Assembly (NCBI GenBank): GCA_005879095.1 | Contig: VBLM01000556.1 | Location: 1 to 8,434, forward strand | DNA length: 8,434 nt | From: Deltaproteobacteria bacterium | Lineage (GTDB): Bacteria > Myxococcota > Myxococcia > Myxococcales > 40CM-4-68-19 | Reading direction: 5' to 3' | Shown: piece after piece, positions 1 through 5,858 of the stretch | Layout: every line of letters starts with the position of its first letter | Numbering within the stretch: the first letter of the stretch is position 1 | Translations under genes and position numbers: made by a program | Notes under the pieces: generated by a model | What the model was told of the DNA's origin: nothing | Databases searched by the model: none | The model's input: only the letters and a program-made list of their open reading frames with translations

Positions 1-2856
1 ATCCGCGCCGCGGTGCGCACCGGGGACACGCCGCAGAGCGAGCGGCAGGCGATGCTGCGGCAGCCGCCGCACGTGGTGGTGACGACGCCGGAGTCGTTCT
101 ACCTGCTCCTGACCAGCACCGGCGGGCGCAAGATGTTGTCGACGGTGCGGACGGTGGTCGTCGACGAGATCCACGCCGTCGCGCGCGACAAGCGCGGCGC
201 GCACCTCATGCTCTCGCTGGAGCGGCTCGACGCGCTATGTGGGCGGCGGTGCGTGCGGGTGGGACTGTCGGCGACGCAGCGGCCGATCGAGGAGATCGGC
301 CGTTTCCTCACCGGTGGACGGCCCTGCGCCATCGTCGAGAGCGGGTCGCGGCGGGCGCTGGACGTCCTCGTCGAGGTGCCGCGCGACGAGCTGTCGGCGG
401 TGGCCTCGAAGGAGCAGCGCGAGGAGATGCACGACCGCGTCGCGCAGCTGGTCCGGGAGCACAAGACCACGCTCGTCTTCACCAACACGCGGCGGCAGGT
501 GGAGCGGGTCGCACACGCGCTCGGGCAGCGGCTTGGCGAGGACCAGGTGGTCGCGCACCACGGCTCGCTGGCGCGGCCGGTGCGGCTCGCGGCCGAGGAG
601 AAGCTGAAGCGCGGAGATGTCCGCTGCGCGGTGGCCACGGCCTCGCTCGAGCTCGGCATCGACGTGGGCGCGGTCGACCTCGTCGTCCAGCTCGAGTCGC
701 CGCGCAGCTTCTCGGTCGCGCTGCAGCGCGTCGGGCGCGCCTCGCACCATCGGGGTGGGATTCCCAAGGGTCGCCTCTTTCCGGTCACGCGCGATCAGCT
801 GGTCGAGTGCGCGGCCCTGGTGCGCGGGATGCGGGCCGGCGCCCTCGAGATCACGCGGATTCCCGAGTGGCCGCGCGACGTGCTCGCGCAGCAGCTGGTA
901 GCGATGGCGGCGTGCGAAGATCTCGCCGAGGACGCCGCGTACGAGCTGGTCAAGCGAGCCTGGCCGTATCGCAACCTGCCCCGTTCGGAGTTCGACGCGC
1001 TCGTCGAGATGCACGCCGAGGGCGTGGCGCGGCGGGCCGGTCGCGCGCAGGGGGCGCGGCTGCACCGCGACGGCGTGAACAAGGTGCTCAAGGCGCGGCG
1101 CGGGTCGCGGATCGCGGCGATCACGTCGGGCGGCGCGATCCCGGAGACGGCGCAGTACGCGGTGGTGGCCGAGCCGGAAGGCATCACCATCGGGCAGGTG
1201 GACGAGGACTGGGCCATCGAGAGCATGGCCGGCGACATCTTCCTGCTCGGCAACCAGAGCTGGCGCATCCGGCGCATCGAGGCTGGTCGCGTGCGGGTGG
1301 AGAATGCGCACGGCGCGCCGCCCTCGGTGCCGTTCTGGAACGGAGAGGCGCCGGGGCGCACGGCGGAGCTGTCCCTGGAAGTGTCTGCGCTGCGCGAAGA
1401 GTTGGAGCCTCTTTTGGCCGACCCGGCGCAGGCCGTGGCGTGGCTGGTTGCGCAGTGCGGCGTTCCGCCGGAAGGCGCGGAACAGATCGTGCGCTACCTG
1501 GCGGCGGGCAAGGCCGCGCTGGGCGCGCTCCCGACGCAGCGCACGCTGATCGCCGAGCGGTTCTTCGACGAAGCGGGTGGAATGCAGCTGATCGTGCACG
1601 CGCCGTTCGGCGCGCGGCAGAACCGCGCTTTCGGGCTGGCGCTGCGCAAGCGCTTCTGCCGCACGTTCGACTTCGAGCTGCAGGCTGCGGCGACCGACGA
1701 AGGCGTATTGCTCTCTTTGGGTCCGCAGAACAGCTTTCCGCTGGAGACGATCTTCGATTTCCTCACACCCGACAGCATCGACGAGATGCTCACGCAGGCA
1801 GCGCTGCTCGCGCCGATGTGGGGCGTTCGTTGGCGCTGGAACGCGACCCGCTCGCTGGCTATTTTGCGCTCGCGCGCCGGCAAGAAGATCCCATTCAATA
1901 TTTTGAGAATGCGGACGGACGATCTGCTGGCGCAGGTCTTTCCGGCGCAGGTTCAGTGCCAGGAGAACGCGGCCGGGCCCATCGAGCCGCCCGATCATCC
2001 GCTGGTGCGCGAGACGCTGCGCGACTGCCTGACCGAGGCGATGGACATCGAGGCGCTGCGCGGTCTCTTGCAACGGATGCACGACGGCGAGATCCGCATG
2101 CTGGCGCGCGATACGCCGGAGCCGTCGCCGCTGTCGCATGAAATCCTGAATTCTGCGCCCTACGCCTACCTCGACGACGCGCCGCTCGAGGAGCGCCGCT
2201 CGCGGGCGGTGCAGATGCGCCGGACGCTCGATCCCCGCGACGCGGCCGCGCTGGGCTTCCTGGACGCGGCAGCGATCGCGGAGGTCGTGCAGCAGGCCTT
2301 CCCGGACGTGCGTTCCGCGGACGAGCTCCACGACGTTCTGCTCACGCTGGCGCAGCTGCGCGAGCCGCCGGCGGCCTGGCTTTCCTGGCTCTCGGAGCTG
2401 CAGGCGGCGGGTCGGGCAATGTATGTGGATGGCGTCTGGCGCGCAGCGGAGCGCTCTTCGTCCGAGCTGATCGATGCGGTGCGCGGCTGGATCGGCATCG
2501 TCGGGCCGATCACGGCGCGCGAGCTGGCGTTACGGCTCGGCGTGGCGTCCGTCGACTACGAGCTGGCGCAGCTGGAGAACGAGGGCCTCGTCCTGCAGGG
2601 CCGTTACCGCGAGGGCGCGACCGAGACCGAATGGTGCGAGCGCACGCTGCTCGCGCGCATCCACCGGCTGACGCTCGGTCGGCTGCGGCGCGAGATCGAG
2701 CCCGCCTCGACGCAGGATTTCATCCGCTTCCTCTTGCGCTGGCAGCACGTCGCACCCGGGACGCAGCTGCATGGGACGCAGGGTTTGTCACGCTCCTCGA
2801 TCAGCTTTGTCTGTCCGGGGAGATCGCGTGGGGGCGGCTCAGTGTCGGGGACATGA
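1..2856 (+). CDS. lhr: Lhr-type ATP-dependent DNA helicase, helicase core and start of C-terminal region (5' partial, frame broken)
   Basis: Superfamily 2 DNA helicase of the Lhr (large helicase-related) type, an ATP-driven 3'-5' translocase linked to DNA repair. The frame is open from base 1, so the start and the Q/Walker A motifs lie upstream of the window. Visible motifs, with residues counted from base 1: TTPESFYLLLTS (Ib); DEIH at 55-58 (motif II, Walker B); SAT at 90-92 (III); LVFTNT at 158-163 (IV); ATASLELGIDVG at 212-223 (V); QRVGR at 242-246 (VI, arginine finger). The Lhr-specific core follows (HAPFGARQNRAFGLALRKRF, RWRWNATR, SPLSHEIL), then the start of the C-terminal winged-helix region, ending near RWQHVAPGTQLHG. 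Family resemblance holds to about base 2781. The last 25 or so codons are non-homologous and end at TGA 2854-2856, because the true continuation is in another frame. With the missing N-terminus and the downstream part, the intact protein would be in the 1300-1500 residue class of full-length Lhr. Family assignment is firm; whether the break is biological or an assembly error cannot be told. Confidence 0.9.
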   Translation: MRAAVRTGDTPQSERQAMLRQPPHVVVTTPESFYLLLTSTGGRKMLSTVRTVVVDEIHAVARDKRGAHLMLSLERLDALCGRRCVRVGLSATQRPIEEIGRFLTGGRPCAIVESGSRRALDVLVEVPRDELSAVASKEQREEMHDRVAQLVREHKTTLVFTNTRRQVERVAHALGQRLGEDQVVAHHGSLARPVRLAAEEKLKRGDVRCAVATASLELGIDVGAVDLVVQLESPRSFSVALQRVGRASHHRGGIPKGRLFPVTRDQLVECAALVRGMRAGALEITRIPEWPRDVLAQQLVAMAACEDLAEDAAYELVKRAWPYRNLPRSEFDALVEMHAEGVARRAGRAQGARLHRDGVNKVLKARRGSRIAAITSGGAIPETAQYAVVAEPEGITIGQVDEDWAIESMAGDIFLLGNQSWRIRRIEAGRVRVENAHGAPPSVPFWNGEAPGRTAELSLEVSALREELEPLLADPAQAVAWLVAQCGVPPEGAEQIVRYLAAGKAALGALPTQRTLIAERFFDEAGGMQLIVHAPFGARQNRAFGLALRKRFCRTFDFELQAAATDEGVLLSLGPQNSFPLETIFDFLTPDSIDEMLTQAALLAPMWGVRWRWNATRSLAILRSRAGKKIPFNILRMRTDDLLAQVFPAQVQCQENAAGPIEPPDHPLVRETLRDCLTEAMDIEALRGLLQRMHDGEIRMLARDTPEPSPLSHEILNSAPYAYLDDAPLEERRSRAVQMRRTLDPRDAAALGFLDAAAIAEVVQQAFPDVRSADELHDVLLTLAQLREPPAAWLSWLSELQAAGRAMYVDGVWRAAERSSSELIDAVRGWIGIVGPITARELALRLGVASVDYELAQLENEGLVLQGRYREGATETEWCERTLLARIHRLTLGRLRREIEPASTQDFIRFLLRWQHVAPGTQLHGTQGLSRSSISFVCPGRSRGGGSVSGT
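2758..2790 (+). other. Frame break with probable internal deletion in the Lhr gene
   Basis: Before this point the Lhr sequence is read in the frame of base 1; after it, one base earlier (a -1 shift, or loss of 3n+1 bases). Upstream the protein reads QHVAPGTQLHGTQG, downstream WDAGFVTLLDQLCLSGE. In Lhr proteins as I recall them, about 30 residues (a conserved block with a 'QLQGFE...AWE...LPAR' character) lie between these two segments, so roughly 90-105 bp seem to be missing rather than a single base. The junction carries a 9-bp direct repeat, GGGACGCAG, at 2758-2766 and 2773-2781, which fits slippage, repeat-mediated deletion or a collapsed assembly. The frame change is visible directly; the size of the loss is inferred from family memory. 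Confidence 0.75.
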
Positions 2857-3617
2857 TGGGAACGCCGCGCAGCGGCGCCATCGTGTCCCCCTTTCGCCAT
2901 CCGCCCGGACGCGCCACGCCGATCACGTTGGCCCGCCGGGACGATCTGGAATGGCTTCTCGAAGCGACGCGCGGCGCGCCGGAGCCGGTCGGCGATCGCG
3001 CGCGGGTGCTGCTGGCGCTGCTCGAGCAGCGCGGCGCGCTCTTTCCGCACGAGCTCAAAGCGCAGCTCGGGTTCGAAAAGCGCGAGCTCTACGAGTCGCT
3101 GTGGGAGCTGGTCTCCGGCGGGCGCGTGACGTGCGACGGATTCGCGGCGCTGCGATCGCTGCTCGATTCGAAGGCGCCCGGCGGATCGGGTCGCTGGTCC
3201 CTCTTGCGGCTGGCGGTCGTCGAGCGCACGCCGTTCATCGAACCGTTGGCGAAGCAATATCTGCGAAGGTACGGGATCGTCTTCCGCGACCTGCTCGCGC
3301 GCGAGCCGCGCAGCCCGCCCTGGCGCGAGATTCTTCAGATTTATCGCCGGCTCGAAGCGCGCGGCGAGATCCGCGGCGGCCGCTTCGCCCAGGCCTTCTC
3401 GGGCGAGCAATTCGCGCTGCCGGAAGCGGTCGACGCGCTGCGCGCGGTGCGGCGGCTGCCGAAAGATCAGGAGCGCATCTCGCTGTCCGCCTGCGACCCG
3501 CTGAACTTCGCGGGGATTCTCACGCCCGGCGCGCGCATTCCGGCGCAGCCGCAGAACCGGATCGTCTATGTCGACGGCGTGCCGCAAGAGCTTACTGGCG
3601 CGCTCGCAGCCAGCTGA
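2853..3617 (+). CDS. lhr: Lhr helicase C-terminal region, displaced into another frame (fragment)
   Basis: This is the carboxy-terminal part of the same Lhr protein, not an independent gene family. Homology in this frame really begins upstream of the ATG, at about 2780 (FVTLLDQLCLSGEIAWGRLS, a conserved Lhr segment), and runs to TGA 3615-3617. Other Lhr-like segments are LRRYGIVFRDLLAREP, PPWREILQIYRRLEARGEIR, GEQFALPEAVDALR and DPLNFAGILTPG. In Lhr proteins this region forms tandem winged-helix domains related to AlkZ/YcaQ glycosylases. I place the start at ATG 2853 because it overlaps the upstream stop as ATGA, allowing translation by reinitiation; there is no clear Shine-Dalgarno sequence. 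A product from here would be 254 residues and would lose about 23 conserved residues. If the break is an assembly error or a programmed shift, this is simply the tail of one CDS. The end overlaps the convergent hydrolase gene by 26 bp. Confidence 0.6.
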   Translation: MMGTPRSGAIVSPFRHPPGRATPITLARRDDLEWLLEATRGAPEPVGDRARVLLALLEQRGALFPHELKAQLGFEKRELYESLWELVSGGRVTCDGFAALRSLLDSKAPGGSGRWSLLRLAVVERTPFIEPLAKQYLRRYGIVFRDLLAREPRSPPWREILQIYRRLEARGEIRGGRFAQAFSGEQFALPEAVDALRAVRRLPKDQERISLSACDPLNFAGILTPGARIPAQPQNRIVYVDGVPQELTGALAAS

Positions 3618-4518
3618 GGACTTTTTCGGTCAACGCGGGATCGGTTTTGTTGCCGGCCCGGTAAAGCCCGTGGTCCAAGCCCGGCCATTCGATGAATTCG
3701 GCGCTGCCCGGTTTGCGCGCGTTCAAAGCCTGGGCGAGCAGCGCAAAGTCGTCGGCGCTCATGATCCAGTCCTCGGAACCGTGCCCGAGCAGGACCGGCG
3801 CGTCGACCGCGGACCAGGCGCGCGCGAGATTCAACGACTGCAGCTGCCAGTAGAACGCTGCCGGCCGGCCGTACTGGCGGGCGGGCTGGTCGGTCCAGAG
3901 CGGCTTGAATTCCGGATGCGCCTGCAACACCGCGCCCGGCGTCTGCCTGCCGTTCAAGTACAGATCGTAGAAAGTCGCGTACAGCTTCATCCGCTCCGAG
4001 AGATCGGCTTCCGAGACGCCCGCGCGATGCATTCTTCTCCGCTCGTGCTCGAGCATGTGCTCGAACCAGGTCTTGTACCAGCCGCTGAAGACGAGATATC
4101 CGGCCGCCTTCGCGCTCACCAGCGGCGCGATGCCGCCGCCGTTGCTGAAGCCGACGATGTAGACGCGCGCGGGATCGACGAAGTCGAGCTGTTGCATCGC
4201 CGCAAACGCCGTCCGATACGCCGCGAGCTCTTTGTCGAAATCGAGATCGCCGCACGGCTCCGGCTTGTCGACGCGGAACGTCGCATAGCGCGCCGCGAGG
4301 TCCCAGATCAATTGCGTGAATCCGTCCTCGGGACCTTTCGGCTGCTCGACCGAATCGCACGACAGCCACGCGACTTCGAACAGCACGGGCACGCGGCCCG
4401 TCACACCTGAAGGTCTGGTGACGAACACGTGCAGCCCCTGCACGGTTCCGGCGAACACGTCGGCGCCCGGAATTTTCTCGCGACCGGGTACCAACGTCAG
4501 CGCAAGAAGCGCCCACAT
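3592..4518 (-). CDS. Alpha/beta hydrolase, S9/S33 serine-peptidase-like
   Basis: A 308-residue alpha/beta-hydrolase-fold protein. The catalytic triad can be read: Ser125 in the nucleophile elbow GFSNGG (123-128), Asp250 in GHGSEDW, and His283 in PGLDHGLY. The segments WLSCDSVE (51-58), RVDKPEPCGDLDFDKEL (82-98) and WFEHMLEHERRR (151-162) resemble a secreted or periplasmic hydrolase group with serine-aminopeptidase-like folds. The substrate cannot be read from sequence; ester or peptide hydrolysis is possible. The start is the only in-frame ATG, since an in-frame TGA lies 7 bases upstream of it. The first ten residues are hydrophobic (MWALLALTLV) but lack a positive n-region and a clear cleavage site, so a signal peptide is doubtful. 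It follows the phasin-like gene by 33 bp on the same strand and is probably co-transcribed from the divergent promoter; no strong ribosome site is visible. Its 3' end overlaps the Lhr gene tail to tail. Confidence 0.85.
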   Translation of the reverse strand: MWALLALTLVPGREKIPGADVFAGTVQGLHVFVTRPSGVTGRVPVLFEVAWLSCDSVEQPKGPEDGFTQLIWDLAARYATFRVDKPEPCGDLDFDKELAAYRTAFAAMQQLDFVDPARVYIVGFSNGGGIAPLVSAKAAGYLVFSGWYKTWFEHMLEHERRRMHRAGVSEADLSERMKLYATFYDLYLNGRQTPGAVLQAHPEFKPLWTDQPARQYGRPAAFYWQLQSLNLARAWSAVDAPVLLGHGSEDWIMSADDFALLAQALNARKPGSAEFIEWPGLDHGLYRAGNKTDPALTEKVLSWLRARQ

Positions 4519-4551
4519 GCCACATCAACGCGCGAGCGTCCCGGACATTTC

Positions 4552-4860
4552 CTAGTGGGTCGGTGGCGCTTCTTTCTTCTGCAGCTCCGCGATCTTCGCG
4601 GACAATCCTTCGAAGACCTTCTCCAGCTCCTCGATCTTTCCTTCCAGCTTCTTCACGTCGCCCGCGGTGGGAATGTTCATCGCCGAGAGCGCCGTCTGCG
4701 CCGCGCGCTCCACCGTGCCGCGCGCGTCCATCGCCGCCGTCACCGTTTTCTGCAGCGCGTTCATGAACTTCTCGTTGGAGAGCAATTGCGAGGCGATCTT
4801 GCTCATCCGCTCTTCGCCGGTGGCGATCATTTTCTTGAACATGGGGTTCTCGCGCAGCAT
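4552..4860 (-). CDS. Small phasin-like coiled-coil protein
   Basis: A 102-residue, charged, all-helical protein with no signal peptide or membrane segment. Residues 8-60 look like an amphipathic helical region rich in Ala, Met and Lys. NIPTAGDVKKLE (62-73) then leads into a heptad-like coiled coil (about 66-95) and a short Pro-containing tail. The 'N-I-P-T-x-x-D-V-x-x-L' turn followed by a coiled coil is typical of phasins and PhaE-type subunits, which coat polyhydroxyalkanoate granules, and of other small oligomerising proteins. The phasin link is therefore a resemblance, not proof; no PHA synthase is in the window. ATG at 4860 is used as the start. It has no Shine-Dalgarno sequence and sits at the predicted transcription start of a good promoter, so translation may be leaderless. 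Met7 (4842) is an alternative start. The gene is divergent from the Get3-like operon and probably co-transcribed with the hydrolase. Confidence 0.75.
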   Translation of the reverse strand: MLRENPMFKKMIATGEERMSKIASQLLSNEKFMNALQKTVTAAMDARGTVERAAQTALSAMNIPTAGDVKKLEGKIEELEKVFEGLSAKIAELQKKEAPPTH

Positions 4861-4866
4861 GTGCGG

Positions 4867-4894
4867 ACTGTATTGCCCTGCCGCAGCATGTCAA
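4867..4894 (-). promoter_or_regulatory. Sigma70-type promoter for the phasin-like gene and hydrolase
   Basis: Read on the minus strand: TTGACA at 4894-4889 (perfect -35 consensus), a 16-bp spacer, and TACAGT at 4872-4867 (-10, four of six matches to TATAAT). Counting 6-8 bases on gives a transcription start at 4861-4859, at the A of the ATG at 4860. This suggests a leaderless transcript, consistent with the absence of a ribosome site. Confidence 0.6.
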
Positions 4895-4901
4895 GGCGCG
4901 G

Positions 4902-4930
4902 TTGACGCCTTCCAGAGCGAACACTACAGT
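4902..4930 (+). promoter_or_regulatory. Sigma70-type promoter for the Get3-like ATPase operon
   Basis: TTGACG at 4902-4907 (-35, five of six), a 17-bp spacer, and TACAGT at 4925-4930 (-10, four of six). The predicted start is about 4936-4938, only 3-5 bases before the ATG at 4941, so the leader is almost absent and no Shine-Dalgarno sequence fits between. It is back to back with the minus-strand promoter, with 7 bp between the two -35 boxes. Confidence 0.6.
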
Positions 4931-4940
4931 CCGCCGCCCC

Positions 4941-5858
4941 ATGAGCGAGTCCGCCCTCCTCAGCCGACGCCTCGTGGTGGTGACGGGGAAGGGCGGCACC
5001 GGCAAGAGCACGGTCTCGGCGGCGCTCGCGCTGGCTGCGGCGCGGCGCGGCAAGAAGGTTTTGGTCTGCGAGGTCGTAGCGCGCGAGCGGGTGGCGGATT
5101 TTTTCGGCAAGCCGCCGTCGGGGACCAGGATCCGCGAGCTGTTGCCGAATCTGTACAGCGTCCACGTGCGGCCGCGCGAAGCCATGCGCGAGTACGCGCT
5201 GATGACCATCAAGTTTGAAACTCTCTATAAAATTGCCTTCGAGAACCCGGCTGCGCGCTACTTTCTCGCCGCCGCGCCCTCGCTCGCCGAGATCGTCATG
5301 CTCGGCAAGGTGTGGTGGCACGCCGCGCACGACACCGAGCGCGGCCGGCTGCGCTGGGACCTGGTGATCCTCGACGCGCCCGCCACCGGGCACGGCCTCA
5401 CGTTCCTCACCGTGCCCGAAGTCTTCCTGCGCCTGGTCAACGAGGGGCCGCTCGCGCGCGACATGCACGGCATGCAGTCGCTGCTCGCCGATCCGAAGCA
5501 GTGCAGCGTCTGTGTCGTCACGCTGCCGGAAGAGATGCCGGCCAACGAGGCCATCGAGCTCGATGCCGCGCTGCGCCAGCACGGTTTTCCGCCGGGTCCG
5601 CTCTTCCTCAACGCATATTTCGCCTCGCGCTTTACTCCACAGGAATTGGCGCAGGTGACGCGCGGCGGCCCGCTGCTCCTGGCGGCGGGCGAGGCCGCCG
5701 ACAACCACGAGTCGCGCGCGGCGCTCTCCGCGCACTACGAGGGCGTCCTGCGTAACGCGGTGCAGCGGCCGATCCTGCCGGTGCCGTTTTTCTTCGAGCG
5801 CAGCTTCGGCGCCCAGGCGATCGACAAAGTGGCGCACGCGATCGAGAGCGCGCTGTGA
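4941..5858 (+). CDS. Get3/ArsA-like P-loop ATPase, subunit A type
   Basis: A 305-residue cytosolic ATPase of the SIMIBI class (ArsA/Get3/MinD relatives), the first of a tandem pair. The deviant Walker A GKGGTGKST is at residues 16-24, with the signature lysine at 17 that reaches the nucleotide of the partner subunit in Get3 dimers. The switch II/A-loop motif DAPATGHGL is at 145-153. The switch I region reads VCEVVARERVADFF (42-55); the aspartate expected in Get3 (STDPAH) seems to be replaced by Val46. Helical substrate-domain segments lie around 80-120 and 160-185. Arsenite transport is unlikely as there is no arsB, arsR or arsD nearby. It more resembles the paired bacterial Get3-like proteins such as mycobacterial Rv3679/Rv3680. 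ATG 4941 is chosen over an upstream in-frame TTG at 4902, because the latter lies in the promoter -35 box. Its stop overlaps the next start by 4 bp. Confidence 0.88.
   Translation: MSESALLSRRLVVVTGKGGTGKSTVSAALALAAARRGKKVLVCEVVARERVADFFGKPPSGTRIRELLPNLYSVHVRPREAMREYALMTIKFETLYKIAFENPAARYFLAAAPSLAEIVMLGKVWWHAAHDTERGRLRWDLVILDAPATGHGLTFLTVPEVFLRLVNEGPLARDMHGMQSLLADPKQCSVCVVTLPEEMPANEAIELDAALRQHGFPPGPLFLNAYFASRFTPQELAQVTRGGPLLLAAGEAADNHESRAALSAHYEGVLRNAVQRPILPVPFFFERSFGAQAIDKVAHAIESAL

Larger units (their letters stand above)
4863..4934. repeat. Perfect 10-bp inverted repeat spanning the divergent promoters
   Basis: GCGGACTGTA at 4863-4872 and its exact reverse complement TACAGTCCGC at 4925-4934, separated by 52 bp. 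Each arm contains the -10 hexamer of one promoter plus the four bases after it, so the arms lie at equivalent positions in both transcription units. The -35 boxes form an inner inverted repeat, TCAA-N7-TTGA (4891-4905), about the same centre. This may be shared promoter architecture or paired operator sites. Confidence 0.7.

Noticed and set aside
235..2331. A 698-codon open frame on the minus strand opposite the helicase
   Set aside because: It is an antisense shadow caused by GC-rich third positions. Its translation is Arg/His/Leu-rich without domains, while the plus strand has clear helicase motifs.
3592..4518. PHB depolymerase role for the hydrolase, prompted by the GFSNGG box and the phasin-like neighbour
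   Set aside because: Segments outside the nucleophile elbow (WLSCDSVE, WFEHMLEHERRR) fit an S9/S33-like hydrolase group better. No substrate-binding domain for PHB and no convincing signal peptide are present.
4902..4940. Upstream TTG start at 4902 extending the first ATPase by 13 residues
   Set aside because: The TTG is part of the -35 box of the predicted promoter, the added residues do not resemble the family, and ATG 4941 gives the usual short lead-in to the P-loop.
3566..5212. A 548-codon minus-strand open frame crossing the hydrolase, the phasin-like gene and the ATPase start
   Set aside because: It cuts across three better-supported genes and the divergent promoter, and its translation has low-complexity Arg-rich composition.
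5213..5236. AT-rich patch with TTGAAA and TATAAA inside the first ATPase gene, considered as an internal promoter
   Set aside because: The two hexamers are only about 5 bp apart, far from the 16-18 bp needed, and the patch encodes conserved-looking helical protein.
5506..5517. CxxC (Cys-Ser-Val-Cys) in the first ATPase, considered as the Get3 zinc-binding motif
   Set aside because: It sits at the start of a core beta strand (CSVCVVTLPEE), the place of the 'fvlVtxPE' strand of the family, rather than in the dimer-interface zinc motif. A structural zinc site is not supported.
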